Positions 17,833 through 26,099 of a stretch of 64,000 bases of DNA are shown here, piece by piece (position 1 is the first letter of the stretch; each line of letters opens with the position of its first letter). Location of the stretch: NCBI RefSeq assembly GCF_030519375.1, contig NZ_JAUMKB010000012.1:1-64000 (forward strand), read 5' to 3'. Under the pieces are notes generated by a model. That model saw nothing but the letters and a program-made list of their open reading frames with translations, did not search any database and had not been told where the DNA came from. The position numbers were made by a program, and so were the translations under genes. Origin of the DNA: Mucilaginibacter tolerans. GTDB lineage: Bacteria; Bacteroidota; Bacteroidia; Sphingobacteriales; Sphingobacteriaceae.

Positions 17833-19704
17833 ATGCATTTAATTAAAAAAACATTATCAGGCATTATTTTACTTTGGGCAACGGCAAGCTTTGCACAAAC
17901 TTCGTTGCCTGTACCCACTAACATCCAGGCGACTTACAATAAAGGAACTCGTACCCCAACTGGTGCGCCAGGCAAAAATTACTGGCAAAACCGCGCTGCT
18001 TATAATCTTACCATCAATTTCACACCTAAAACCCGTGTGTTGGACGGTATTGATGAGGTAGAGTACACCAATAACAGTCCGGACACTTTGAAGCAAATTT
18101 GGTTTAAGCTTTATCCTAACCTGTATCTGAAAGGGAACATCAGGGCAATGCCTATTAAACCGGAGGATATAACCGACGGTGTCAGGATTAATAAGATCGA
18201 AATCAATCAAACTGTTTACGATACGGGCAAACTGATTGTGAACGGCACTAATATGATCATACCAAATGAAGTTGTATCCCCTAAACAAAAGATTCATTTT
18301 AAGATATATTATACATACACACTCAACAAAACATCGCATGTCCGTACAGGGCAAGTAGATACAGGTGCTTTCTTTATAGCCTATTTCTTCCCGCGTATTG
18401 CCGTTTATGATGACATTGACGGCTGGAACACAAACCCTTATCGCGGCACCGAGGAGTTTTATAACGACTTTTGCAATTTCAAAGCTTCCATCATTGTCCC
18501 CGGTAATTACCAGGTATGGGCAACTGGCAATCTGACTAACCCCAATCAGGTTTATACCGATCAGTACATTAAAAGAATACAGGAAGCGGAAAAAAGTGAT
18601 AATGTGACTGACATCATTACTGAAGATGACCTTAAAGCAGGCAATATATCCCCACGTAACCTAACCAACACCTGGCAATTTGAGGCCGATAGTGTAACAG
18701 ACCTGGCTTTTGCTATCAGCGATCACTATTTGTGGAAGGCATCCAGCCTCGTTGTCGATCCAAAAACCAACCGCCGCACGCGGGTGGATGCGGTGTTTAA
18801 CCAGAATCATAAAGATTATTTTGCAGTAATCAATTACGCCCGTAAAACAGTGGAAAGCATGAGCTATGTGTTCCCAAAATGGCCATACCCCTACCCTCAT
18901 GAAACTGTGTTTGATGGTCTCGATCAGATGGAGTACCCCATGATGGTGAATGACAACCCTGAAGAAAAGGTATTTGATGCGATCACCCTTACCGATCATG
19001 AAATATTTCATACCATGTTTCCATTCTACATGGGCGTTAACGAAACCAAATATGGGTGGATGGACGAAGGCTGGGCAACCATAGGCGAGTGGGTGATCAG
19101 TCCGCTTATTGATCCGACCATTGTTGATAATTTCGCTATTGCCCCGTATGAAAACATAGCAGGTAAAGAAGGCGATCAACCTATCATGACGCTTACCAAC
19201 CAACTGGGCACATCTTCATTCGAGCCCAATTCATATGGTAAACCCGGTCTGGGCTATTATTACATTCGAGATTTGTTAGGGGATGAATTGTTTACCAAAG
19301 CTTTGCATCATTATATTGAGCAATGGCAGGGCAAACACCCTATGCCTTATGATTTTTTTAACTGCATCAACACAGCGTGCGGGCAAAATCTTAATTGGTT
19401 CTGGAGGAGCTGGTTCTTTGATCGTGGTGCACCCGATCTGGCTATCTCAAAAGTAACTTTGCAGCGAAGCACTTATACCGTCGTTATCACCAATATAGGC
19501 GGCAAACCAATCCCCATCGATCTGACGCTATACTATGGTGATGGCACTACGCAATTGGTTCATGAGAGCATCAACGCGTGGAAAGGCGGTAATAAAACCT
19601 TCACGATCAATCATCAGTCGCACAAGCATATTAACAAGATGGTATTAGGCACAACTTATGATCCCGATATTAATAAGGAAAATAACGGTTGGGAAGCGAA
19701 ATGA
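17833..19704 (+). CDS. M1 family metallopeptidase, exported
   Basis: 623 residues with a signal peptide (IILLWATASFAQ). The gluzincin motif HEXXH-X18-E is complete: HEIFH at 389-393 and Glu412 in MDEGWA. The exopeptidase-type substrate loop is DQMEYPMMVND in place of GAMEN, as in many Bacteroidota M1 peptidases of this subgroup. It would be a zinc aminopeptidase acting in the periplasm or outside. A C-terminal beta domain (about 540-620) follows the catalytic part. It is transcribed alone; its downstream region is a REP-like repeat shared with the convergent M28 peptidase gene. Confidence 0.93.
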   Translation: MHLIKKTLSGIILLWATASFAQTSLPVPTNIQATYNKGTRTPTGAPGKNYWQNRAAYNLTINFTPKTRVLDGIDEVEYTNNSPDTLKQIWFKLYPNLYLKGNIRAMPIKPEDITDGVRINKIEINQTVYDTGKLIVNGTNMIIPNEVVSPKQKIHFKIYYTYTLNKTSHVRTGQVDTGAFFIAYFFPRIAVYDDIDGWNTNPYRGTEEFYNDFCNFKASIIVPGNYQVWATGNLTNPNQVYTDQYIKRIQEAEKSDNVTDIITEDDLKAGNISPRNLTNTWQFEADSVTDLAFAISDHYLWKASSLVVDPKTNRRTRVDAVFNQNHKDYFAVINYARKTVESMSYVFPKWPYPYPHETVFDGLDQMEYPMMVNDNPEEKVFDAITLTDHEIFHTMFPFYMGVNETKYGWMDEGWATIGEWVISPLIDPTIVDNFAIAPYENIAGKEGDQPIMTLTNQLGTSSFEPNSYGKPGLGYYYIRDLLGDELFTKALHHYIEQWQGKHPMPYDFFNCINTACGQNLNWFWRSWFFDRGAPDLAISKVTLQRSTYTVVITNIGGKPIPIDLTLYYGDGTTQLVHESINAWKGGNKTFTINHQSHKHINKMVLGTTYDPDINKENNGWEAK

Positions 19705-19705
19705 G

Positions 19706-19813
19706 TTGTTCGTTCGAAAGGAAGAAGGCGGCAGTTCATTGCAAAGGAGTGAGGAGGCAACAGCACGCTATTGCCTCGTCACAACCTTAAGCCGTTCACG
19801 CAATGATGGTTCG
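19706..19813. repeat. REP-like intergenic element between M1 and M28 peptidase genes
   Basis: Begins TTGTTCGTTCGAAA (19706-19719) and includes an inner hairpin GAGGCAA/TTGCCTC. Outer inverted ends are TCATTGC and GCAATGA. The same boundary motif recurs at 32263-32276, at 33070-33081 inside the lipocalin gene, and in reverse orientation near 34996. This looks like one dispersed REP family. Confidence 0.6.
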
Positions 19814-19815
19814 TT

Positions 19816-21384
19816 TTATTGATCCAATCCGCCTCTTCTTGTCGGTTTCACAGGCTCGGGCCATTTGGTGGGTTCACCTGTTTTTGTATTTGGAGGCAAT
19901 ACGCTTTTCTCGCGTGAGGTTGTGGTCGGGTCCTCGCTGGCTTCATAGGCCATAATAGCTGCTAGGATGGCGTTGTTGCGCAGGTCGTCGAAAACGATTT
20001 TATCGTACGTATCGCGATTGGTATGCCAGGTGTAGACGCCATACGACCAATTGGTTGAGCTCAATGAAAACGCAGGTACACCCGCTGCTACAAATGAAGC
20101 AAAATCGGAACCACCACGTCCGGGAGCGCCAGGGAAACTGGTTTTGATCTGATCTTTAATATCAGCAGGAGCTTTTGACAGCCAGCGAGTCAGGTATTCA
20201 TAAGAATTCAGGAAGCCTTGTCCCGAAAGGTCAACCACGCGACCGGTACCATTGTCCTGATTAAATACTGCCTGTATACTTTTCACTATTTCCGGATGAT
20301 CTTCCACAAACGCCCTTGAACCGTTCAGGCCCTCTTCCTCGCTACCCCAATGACCAACAATGATGGTGCGTTTCGGGTTAGGATAAACTTTTTTCAGAAT
20401 GCGCATCGCTTCCATCATGGTTAAAGTGCCTGTGCCGTTATCGGTTGCGCCTGTGCCGCCATCCCAGCTGTCAAAGTGTGCCGAAAGGATCACATATTCG
20501 TCGGGTTTTTCTCTGCCTTTTATCTGGCCAACGGTATTGAAGGTTGGCACTACACCCAGTTCTTTTGATTCGGTATGAACGCTGATCTGCGGCTTATCAC
20601 CAGATTCAGTTAAACGGTACAGCATGCCATAATCTTCCAAAGCAATGTCAATGGTGGGTACCTTCTTGGTATAAGCGCCAAATATTTTATCCACCCCAAA
20701 CCCGTTCGACCAGTTGCAGGTTACGATACCAACTGCTCCTGCATTTTCCAGAGCAACAGGCAGGGTTTTATTGGTATAGCCTGTTTTCTTCAGACGGTCG
20801 CGCCATGCTGCTACCTGTGCGTCGCGGTCTTTTTTCATTTTCTCGAAGGACTCTTTGGTGGCAAACTCCTGCCAGTTGTAGTCCGGTCGACCGGTAGGCT
20901 GGTTCATGCTGATCATGACGAATTTGCCTTTTACGTTCGGCAGCCATGCTTTGAAGGCAATAGAATCAGCCAGATCAGGGATGATGATCAAATCAGATGT
21001 TACTGTCTTTTTACCCATGCCCGGGCTCCAGGCTAATTGGGTTCCTTCCAAACTTTTTACACGAGGATAAACCATATCGATATGCGATATGCCGCGTTCC
21101 CAGCCGCGCCATTCGCCCCATTTTTCATTGTGGGCTTGTATGCCCCAGCCAGTATATTTGGCTACGGCCCAGTCGTGGGCCTTCATCATTTGTGGTGTGC
21201 CCACTAATCGCGGACCGATGCCATCAAACAGCTCATGCGCCAGTTGCTGTAATTGTGAATTGTCGTTTTCTTCCTTCACAATCTGGTCGATTACAGAGGG
21301 CGAAGTTTGTGCAAACAAGCTGGTGCTGCAAAGTGTAGCAGCCAAAGCAAAGCCTATGGTTATGTGTCTTGTAAAAATGTTCAT
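19816..21384 (-). CDS. M28 family metallopeptidase (carboxypeptidase Q-like), exported
   Basis: 522 residues, with a signal peptide ending near LFAQ (26). A protease-associated-type domain occupies about 110-260. The M28 di-zinc site is fully visible: His and Asp in SAHFDSWDGG, Asp in GATDNGTG, the Glu pair in SEEEGLNG, Asp in FNQDNGTG, and His in YTWHTNRDT. It would be a secreted aminopeptidase or dipeptidase. Together with the convergent M1 peptidase it suggests peptide scavenging, though the two are not co-transcribed. Confidence 0.93.
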   Translation of the reverse strand: MNIFTRHITIGFALAATLCSTSLFAQTSPSVIDQIVKEENDNSQLQQLAHELFDGIGPRLVGTPQMMKAHDWAVAKYTGWGIQAHNEKWGEWRGWERGISHIDMVYPRVKSLEGTQLAWSPGMGKKTVTSDLIIIPDLADSIAFKAWLPNVKGKFVMISMNQPTGRPDYNWQEFATKESFEKMKKDRDAQVAAWRDRLKKTGYTNKTLPVALENAGAVGIVTCNWSNGFGVDKIFGAYTKKVPTIDIALEDYGMLYRLTESGDKPQISVHTESKELGVVPTFNTVGQIKGREKPDEYVILSAHFDSWDGGTGATDNGTGTLTMMEAMRILKKVYPNPKRTIIVGHWGSEEEGLNGSRAFVEDHPEIVKSIQAVFNQDNGTGRVVDLSGQGFLNSYEYLTRWLSKAPADIKDQIKTSFPGAPGRGGSDFASFVAAGVPAFSLSSTNWSYGVYTWHTNRDTYDKIVFDDLRNNAILAAIMAYEASEDPTTTSREKSVLPPNTKTGEPTKWPEPVKPTRRGGLDQ

Positions 21385-21426
21385 GCAACTAAATTAGAAA
21401 TTAGGATGAAGAATAATGAGACGTAT

Positions 21427-21434
21427 TATTTTTG
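21427..21434 (+). promoter_or_regulatory. -7 element for the Crp-family regulator
   Basis: TATTTTTG matches TAnnTTTG. Transcription would start near 21441, which rules out upstream start codons around 21432 and supports the ATG at 21474. Confidence 0.5.
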
Positions 21435-21473
21435 TTACCTGAACGGCTTATATTTGACCATCACAGTGCCAAA

Positions 21474-22052
21474 ATGAAAGACAATCTGATTGCTCATATC
21501 AACAAGTTTGTTGAATTGGATGAAGCTGAAATTCAGCAAGTTTGTGACAGTGTAAATGTAGTTGCCGTAAAGAAAAAACAATTTATACTAAAGGCTGATG
21601 AGATATACAGGGCGAACTATTTTATAACTAAAGGCTGCCTACGTTTGTATTTTATTAACCGGAACGGTAACGAGCAAATTACCCAATTTGCCATTGAGAA
21701 TTGGTGGATAACGGATTATACCAGCTTCGAAACCGGTAAGCCGTCCGTTTACTATCTGCAGGCGATAGAAGATTCCGAAGTTATCAGCATCAGTAAAAAA
21801 GCGTATGAAGAATTGCTGCTGAAAGTCCCTAAAATGGAGCGGTATTTCCGCATTCTTCTTCAGATAGTACACACTGCCTCCATGCGCCGTTTTGAATATT
21901 TCCGCGACCAGACAGATGAAGAACGGTATCGTCATTTCGTTTCGTTATTTCCAGGCTTTGTTCAGCGGATCCCGCAATACATGCTGGCATCATTCCTGGG
22001 CTTTACCCCGCAGTTTTTGAGTAAGATAAGGGGGAAGAAGGTCAAACCCTAA
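21474..22052 (+). CDS. Crp/Fnr family transcriptional regulator
   Basis: 192 residues from the ATG at 21474, chosen over an upstream TTG because a -7 element lies between them. The N-terminal cyclic-nucleotide-binding beta-roll runs from about 20 to 125 (VAVKKKQFILKADEIYRANYF, ITKGCLRLYFINRNGNEQITQ). The C-terminal HTH (PQYMLASFLGFTPQFLSKIR) is typical of Bacteroidota Crp-like proteins. It precedes an AhpD-like gene by 105 bp and may regulate it, for example in redox stress; this is inferred from position. The stop codon is the first TAA of a CTAA-rich satellite (22049-22080). Confidence 0.88.
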   Translation: MKDNLIAHINKFVELDEAEIQQVCDSVNVVAVKKKQFILKADEIYRANYFITKGCLRLYFINRNGNEQITQFAIENWWITDYTSFETGKPSVYYLQAIEDSEVISISKKAYEELLLKVPKMERYFRILLQIVHTASMRRFEYFRDQTDEERYRHFVSLFPGFVQRIPQYMLASFLGFTPQFLSKIRGKKVKP

Positions 22053-22157
22053 GCTCTAAATCCTAATCTCTAAGCTTTAACTTTCATTTATTAATCACGA
22101 TTAACTTTTTTGTGCTGCCACCGGGGGAACTTTGTTCTATATCAAATCTATAAGATA

Positions 22158-22586
22158 ATGAACGAAAAAATCATCATTGAGGCAAAAGCATATGAAGCTA
22201 TGGGCGCTCTCGAAAACTATTTAAAAAATAGCGGTATTGACAAATTACATGCTGAACTTATAAAGATCCGGGCATCACAAATCAATGGCTGTGCTTATTG
22301 TATCAACATGCACACCAAAGATGCCCGCGCATTGGGTGAAACCGAGCAACGCATTTATGCACTGAACGCCTGGAGGGAAACCCCGTTCTTCTCGCCCGAA
22401 GAAAGAGCCGTACTGGCATTAACTGAGGAGATTACCAATATTAAACACGGTGTATCGGAAAAAACAATTGAAGAAGCAACAAAAGTGCTCGACAGGCATT
22501 ACATCTCAAAAGTGATCATGGCCGCAACAATAATTAACGCCTGGAACAGGATAGGCATCGGCACAGGTATGCAGCCTTCATTGTAA
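22158..22586 (+). CDS. Carboxymuconolactone decarboxylase/AhpD family protein
   Basis: 142 residues. ATG at 22158 is preferred because it starts the conserved MNEKI segment and longer forms add an unrelated leader. The CMD core shows C45-x-x-C48 in NGCAYCINMHT with the following His, the redox motif of AhpD-like peroxidase partners. The protein probably forms a helical oligomer that reduces peroxide-handling partners. It lies next to a Crp-like regulator and is followed by a 16-bp perfect terminator hairpin shared with the convergent gerW-like gene. Confidence 0.9.
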   Translation: MNEKIIIEAKAYEAMGALENYLKNSGIDKLHAELIKIRASQINGCAYCINMHTKDARALGETEQRIYALNAWRETPFFSPEERAVLALTEEITNIKHGVSEKTIEEATKVLDRHYISKVIMAATIINAWNRIGIGTGMQPSL

Positions 22587-22603
22587 TGACTATTTTTCAG
22601 ACT

Positions 22604-22651
22604 GATATTGATAAACCCTATAAAACTTCATTTCAAGGGTTTATCAATATC
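22604..22651. terminator. Bidirectional hairpin between convergent genes
   Basis: Perfect 16-bp arms: GATATTGATAAACCCT (22604-22619) and AGGGTTTATCAATATC (22636-22651), loop 16 nt. It is placed between the AhpD-like and GerW-like genes. There is no long T tract, so termination strength is uncertain. Confidence 0.65.
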
Positions 22652-22662
22652 TATAAATAATA

Positions 22663-23061
22663 TCAGGCGTGTGCGGCTTCTTTCTCACGGGTTTTATCAA
22701 ATATTTTTCCCATTATATCCGGCGCTTTTTCCAATAATGCGCTAAGCCCTTTCGACGAACGGGCAGGGATGAACTCAATGGTTTCCCCCCGGGTTACCAA
22801 AAAACCAACAGGCCCCATGCCAACACCGGCGGCGCCTAATGCCCCAAATCCTTCGCCTTCTCCCGCGCCTTTGGTATCACCGGGCCCTTTTCCTTTTCCC
22901 TTGCCTTCGCCGCCACCACTGCCCAGACCAAGCCCTACAGACATTACCGGTACGCAAGTAAATTCACCCAATTGAAATTGCTGACCAATGATGGTTTCAG
23001 TTTTGGCTTCTGACTTTAAAAAATCGCTCAGTTTACCGAGCATGTCATCTAAGTTTTCCAT
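22663..23061 (-). CDS. GerW/YtfJ family protein
   Basis: 132 residues with the YtfJ/GerW pattern: a helical start (DMLGKLSDFLKSEAKTETII), GEFTCVPVMSVGLGLGSGGG, a glycine- and lysine-rich loop, then GVGMGPVGFLVTRGETIEFI. In Bacillus the homologue is needed for spore germination, but Bacteroidota do not sporulate, so the role here is different and unknown. It overlaps the 3' end of the DUF2953-like gene by 17 bp, indicating coupling. The same ytfI-ytfJ pairing occurs in Bacillus. Confidence 0.85.
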   Translation of the reverse strand: MENLDDMLGKLSDFLKSEAKTETIIGQQFQLGEFTCVPVMSVGLGLGSGGGEGKGKGKGPGDTKGAGEGEGFGALGAAGVGMGPVGFLVTRGETIEFIPARSSKGLSALLEKAPDIMGKIFDKTREKEAAHA

Positions 23062-23584
23062 GATGCTTTGTTTTTAATGATGAATAAATAAAAGCTCTTA
23101 TAATCCCCGCACAATTATTTTGTATCTCCACAACGACCTCGTTTTTATCCTCGAAATTGATCCCAATAGGCTTACCTGTGTATTTGTTCAACCAATAAAA
23201 ACAAGGGTACAGGATGCCATTTAACTGCATATTACCGGTGTCAATATTGAGGTAACATTTATTTAGCTTAAAACTTTTTATTACAGCTTTAATGGTGGTG
23301 AGTGAGGGGCGCCATGCCTTGCCTTTACTGCTTTTCTTGTCAGCTTTTTCTTTTGGCTTTCTTTTAAAGATCTCGTCCAGCAGATCAATTTGCTTTTTCC
23401 AACCCAATATTTTCAGGTCGATTTTCAGAGAATGATCTATAAAAGCGAGTTTCACACTGGCTGCCTTGTGAAAGCGTACAGCAAACAGCCCGTCGGTGCT
23501 ATTTATTTCCAGATAAAAAGGTGCAAACAGCAAATAGCTGAAAACAACTGAAATGACGAGCAAAAAAGAAAACAACCATGCCAC
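23045..23584 (-). CDS. DUF2953-like membrane-anchored protein (YtfI-like)
   Basis: 179 residues: one N-terminal membrane segment (LFSFLLVISVVFSYLLFAPF), then a soluble domain with a Lys-rich linker (about 94-108) and a C-terminal NEVVVEIQNNCAGIIRAFI. The order and the FYLEI segment after the helix resemble DUF2953, the family of Bacillus YtfI. The partner GerW-like gene overlaps it by 17 bp, the same neighbourhood as in Bacillus, which strengthens the call. Function unknown; probably an envelope protein working with the GerW-like partner. Confidence 0.65.
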   Translation of the reverse strand: MAWLFSFLLVISVVFSYLLFAPFYLEINSTDGLFAVRFHKAASVKLAFIDHSLKIDLKILGWKKQIDLLDEIFKRKPKEKADKKSSKGKAWRPSLTTIKAVIKSFKLNKCYLNIDTGNMQLNGILYPCFYWLNKYTGKPIGINFEDKNEVVVEIQNNCAGIIRAFIYSSLKTKHHGKLR

Positions 23585-23716
23585 TTAAAAACGTTTTGGT
23601 CAACGAATTTAAAATGGGATGGCCGGAGTAAAAATGACGGGCGTCAGATTACAGGATGATGTCAGTCAATGAACATTGATCTGAAGACTGAGCTTTTGAA
23701 AAGCAAACAAATTGGA

Positions 23717-23983
23717 TTATTTATTTTCTTCTTTTGCAGGTTCAGCCGTTTCCTCGCGCTCAACAGTGATTGTACATTCGGTTACCAGTGCAGCAATTGC
23801 CCCAATAGCCGCCAGCATAGGCATTATCAATGCGCCTACTACCCCTATAGTTAATGGAAAGCTGGCCAGTTCCTTGCCCGATTTATCGGTAATGGTGATC
23901 TTTCTAACATTACCTTCCTCTATCAGCTCTTTCACCTTTTGCAAAAGGTTTACGCCGTGTATGGAGAATGATTCTTTTGTCAT
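23717..23983 (-). CDS. DUF4342 family protein
   Basis: 88 residues. A helix (NLLQKVKELIEEGNVRKITI) is followed by beta strands, a hydrophobic hairpin (PLTIGVVGALIMPMLAAIGA) and a short acidic tail. This matches DUF4342, a family with an uncharacterised envelope or stress role. It lies 130 bp upstream of the DUF2953-like gene, same strand, so it may be the first gene of a DUF4342-DUF2953-GerW set. Confidence 0.8.
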   Translation of the reverse strand: MTKESFSIHGVNLLQKVKELIEEGNVRKITITDKSGKELASFPLTIGVVGALIMPMLAAIGAIAALVTECTITVEREETAEPAKEENK

Positions 23984-24034
23984 AATGTGTTTTATGATTA
24001 AGACATTAATAGCCCCATTTTGTTACTATCTCAT

Positions 24035-24715
24035 TTAAAGATAACCCTGTTTCTTCAGGTAATCTACCCAAACAGGATATGCCTCGGGTTTTAAATGCAA
24101 GCCTTCATAAGTATAACGACTTTCTAAACGCTGGTTGGCATCAACAAACAGATGGAAGATGTCGACAAAAGTATAATCACCTACTTTGGAATTGGCCTGC
24201 AGCAGCTTGTTTACCGACAATACATGCTCTTCCTTATCATAATGCTGTGGGAAATGGGGCAGGGTGGAGTTCACAGGTAGTATACTCTGTACGTAGATTT
24301 TAGTCTCCGGGCATTTGGTGTGAATTTGATTGACAATCTTCAGGTAATTGTCGGCTATCACGGCATCAGGAATATCTTTGCCAATGTCATTAATTCCCAA
24401 AAGAATAAATATTTTGGATGGCTTGCGGTCGGTGATATCCTTCAACCGTTTAAGCACGCCGTAAGTAATGTCTCCGCCAATCCCTCGGTTGATCACAGTG
24501 GTATCACCCGTTACTTTTTTCCAGTCACCCATCTCGGTAATACTATTACCAAGGAACATGATTTTTCCTGTTATAACAGGTTCCTTTTCAAACTGGGCAA
24601 GCCTCACGGGGCGATGCTCAGGAATGAATGGAATAGTATCGAAAACATTTTGGTTGGTAACGCTTTGCGCCTGTACAGCCAGCGGAAAAAGCAGGAGGAT
24701 GAACAAGTATTTCAT
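24035..24715 (-). CDS. Exported SGNH/GDSL family esterase
   Basis: 226 residues with a signal peptide (LFILLLFPLAVQAQ). SGNH blocks: Ser in FLGNSITEMG, Gly in NRGIGGDITYG, Asn in LLGINDIGK, and the catalytic His in YEGLHLKPEAYPVW. It probably removes acetyl or acyl groups from carbohydrates. It is the last gene of a three-gene minus-strand set with a small exported protein and a DoxX-like protein. A related SGNH protein is encoded at 48136-48885. Confidence 0.9.
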   Translation of the reverse strand: MKYLFILLLFPLAVQAQSVTNQNVFDTIPFIPEHRPVRLAQFEKEPVITGKIMFLGNSITEMGDWKKVTGDTTVINRGIGGDITYGVLKRLKDITDRKPSKIFILLGINDIGKDIPDAVIADNYLKIVNQIHTKCPETKIYVQSILPVNSTLPHFPQHYDKEEHVLSVNKLLQANSKVGDYTFVDIFHLFVDANQRLESRYTYEGLHLKPEAYPVWVDYLKKQGYL

Positions 24716-24734
24716 AGAATTAAATATAAAGTAA

Positions 24735-25127
24735 TCAATCTTTATGCAGATCGATTAACCTGTAAAGTACATTATTGTCAACGATTAATGTACCGTGCAT
24801 GTTATTGCCCTTTACTACAAAATGCCATAGCCCCTTTCCTTTTGCACTCGTTGTAACACCATCCAGGGTTTTGTTATTTGTATCATAAGTGAATACCGTT
24901 TCGCCCATTTCTTCTTCTTTGCCATTTACCATTTTGTTCATCTGGAAACGGTAGGTATTGCCTTCGCCTTTTGTCGCATGATATATCGCTATCTCATCAT
25001 GACAAGGGGAATCCTTCACCTGGCATATCGATGTTCCTTTCCATGTTCCGGCTATGTTATCGCGCTGGTTCTTATTGCCGACCGGCATAAAGTTCAACAA
25101 AAATAGGATTGCTAAGAGTTTCATCAT
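24735..25127 (-). CDS. Small exported protein, unknown
   Basis: 130 residues with a signal peptide (LLAILFLLNFMPVG). The mature part begins with AGTWKG and has beta strands with two Cys (ICQVKDSPC), resembling small lipocalin-like or METTL-type secreted domains, but I do not recognise a family. 19 bp before the SGNH gene; 13 bp after the DoxX-like gene, so likely co-transcribed. Confidence 0.7.
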   Translation of the reverse strand: MMKLLAILFLLNFMPVGNKNQRDNIAGTWKGTSICQVKDSPCHDEIAIYHATKGEGNTYRFQMNKMVNGKEEEMGETVFTYDTNNKTLDGVTTSAKGKGLWHFVVKGNNMHGTLIVDNNVLYRLIDLHKD

Positions 25128-25140
25128 ATCAGCTATAAAA

Positions 25141-25911
25141 TTAATTTTTCAACTTTTTTCTTCCGATCAAAAATGCAATTCCGCTAAAGGAAAGTGCCTC
25201 GAATACGCTGGTTATTTCGTTGCCATTCCCGCTATGAGGATCAATCACTGCACGGGGAATATGCAATACAATAAACCAGATAAATATGGCTATGCCTAAC
25301 AAATTAGCAGCAAGACGACGTTTGACGTTCAATATAATACCTAATCCGCCTGCCATTAAACAAGCGCCTGCAAAGTAGGTCCAGAATACATGCCATGGTA
25401 TCCAGTTAGGTACAAGTACCACCACAAAATCACGGTAAAGGAAGTGGCTATAACCAAACACCACCATGGTTAGGGCAAAGAAATATTTACCTGCCGGGAT
25501 TAGTTTCTCCAATGAATTTTCAACTGATGAAACTTTGTTTTCTCTTGCTAATGATCCCGCAACTAAAAATGCCCCGCCACTTAGGGTTAATTCCTTAAGT
25601 GGATTGACCCAGAAGGCCAATACCATGGGCGTATGTTGCCCCGGGATTTGGAATAAGATCACCAGCAGCAATAGCACTGCACCAATGATAATCGATATAG
25701 GCCGGGCTTTGATCTCCAGGATGATACAGATACACGCAATTGCCAAAGGCAGACTGAATATCCAATCCCAGATCAAACGGTTCGACAGCCATTCGGGAAA
25801 GTTCCCAGGTAGCATAACGAATACAAAATCTTTATTAATTAATTCCTGGATAGCAATAGCAAATAGGCCGACAGCAAAGAACAGGCGCCAAACTCTGGTG
25901 GTATTTTCCAT
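25141..25911 (-). CDS. DoxX-like integral membrane protein
   Basis: 256 residues from the ATG at 25911; the TTG two codons before it is less likely. Eight or so hydrophobic segments form two similar halves (LIWDWIFSLPLAIACI ... LLLLVILFQIP and FWTYFAGACLMAGGLGIIL ... FIWFIVLHIPRAV), typical of duplicated DoxX-like proteins. The function is unknown; some relatives are tied to redox metabolism. First gene of the three-gene set ending with the SGNH esterase. Confidence 0.75.
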   Translation of the reverse strand: MENTTRVWRLFFAVGLFAIAIQELINKDFVFVMLPGNFPEWLSNRLIWDWIFSLPLAIACICIILEIKARPISIIIGAVLLLLVILFQIPGQHTPMVLAFWVNPLKELTLSGGAFLVAGSLARENKVSSVENSLEKLIPAGKYFFALTMVVFGYSHFLYRDFVVVLVPNWIPWHVFWTYFAGACLMAGGLGIILNVKRRLAANLLGIAIFIWFIVLHIPRAVIDPHSGNGNEITSVFEALSFSGIAFLIGRKKLKN

Positions 25912-26005
25912 ATGCAAGGTTAATTGGTTTTTAAAGATATAGAATTACTTGCCTTTTTAACAGATTTTGAAAAAAAGTGCGCTTTGTGTATTATTGCATC
26001 ATCAA

Positions 26006-26099
26006 GGTGATGGTGTTCCACCTATTTGAACCGTCCTGTTAAAAATGCAGGTCTGATGGCGCCTACGAAATAAGTTTTTTATATTTTTATTTCATAGGC
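26006..26099 (+). ncRNA. Fluoride riboswitch (crcB motif) with translational platform
   Basis: The aptamer runs from 26006 to 26067. P1 is GGTG (26006-26009) with CACC (26019-26022), enclosing loop ATGGTGTTC. Next are AACCG (26029-26033) and a stem CCTG/CAGG (26035-26038, 26048-26051). The conserved CTGATGGCGCCTACG closes it (26053-26067). Loop GGTG (26012-26015) can form the pseudoknot with CGCC (26060-26063). The platform: GCCTACGAAATAA (26061-26073) pairs with TTATTTCATAGGC (26087-26099), 12 of 13 positions, ending at the base before the ATG. Fluoride-stabilised pseudoknot formation would compete with this stem, an ON switch for translation. Matches the known crcB motif; the switch mechanism is inferred. 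Confidence 0.92.

Noticed and set aside
18661..19203. A 180-residue minus-strand frame opposite the M1 peptidase
   Set aside because: The plus strand has a complete peptidase with catalytic motifs; the antisense frame has no recognisable domain or start signal.
22769..22975. A proline-rich plus-strand frame
   Set aside because: It is the complement of the glycine-rich loop of the GerW-like gene.
24320..24856. A 178-residue plus-strand frame across the SGNH and small exported genes
   Set aside because: It is antisense to two genes with clear signal peptides and motifs.
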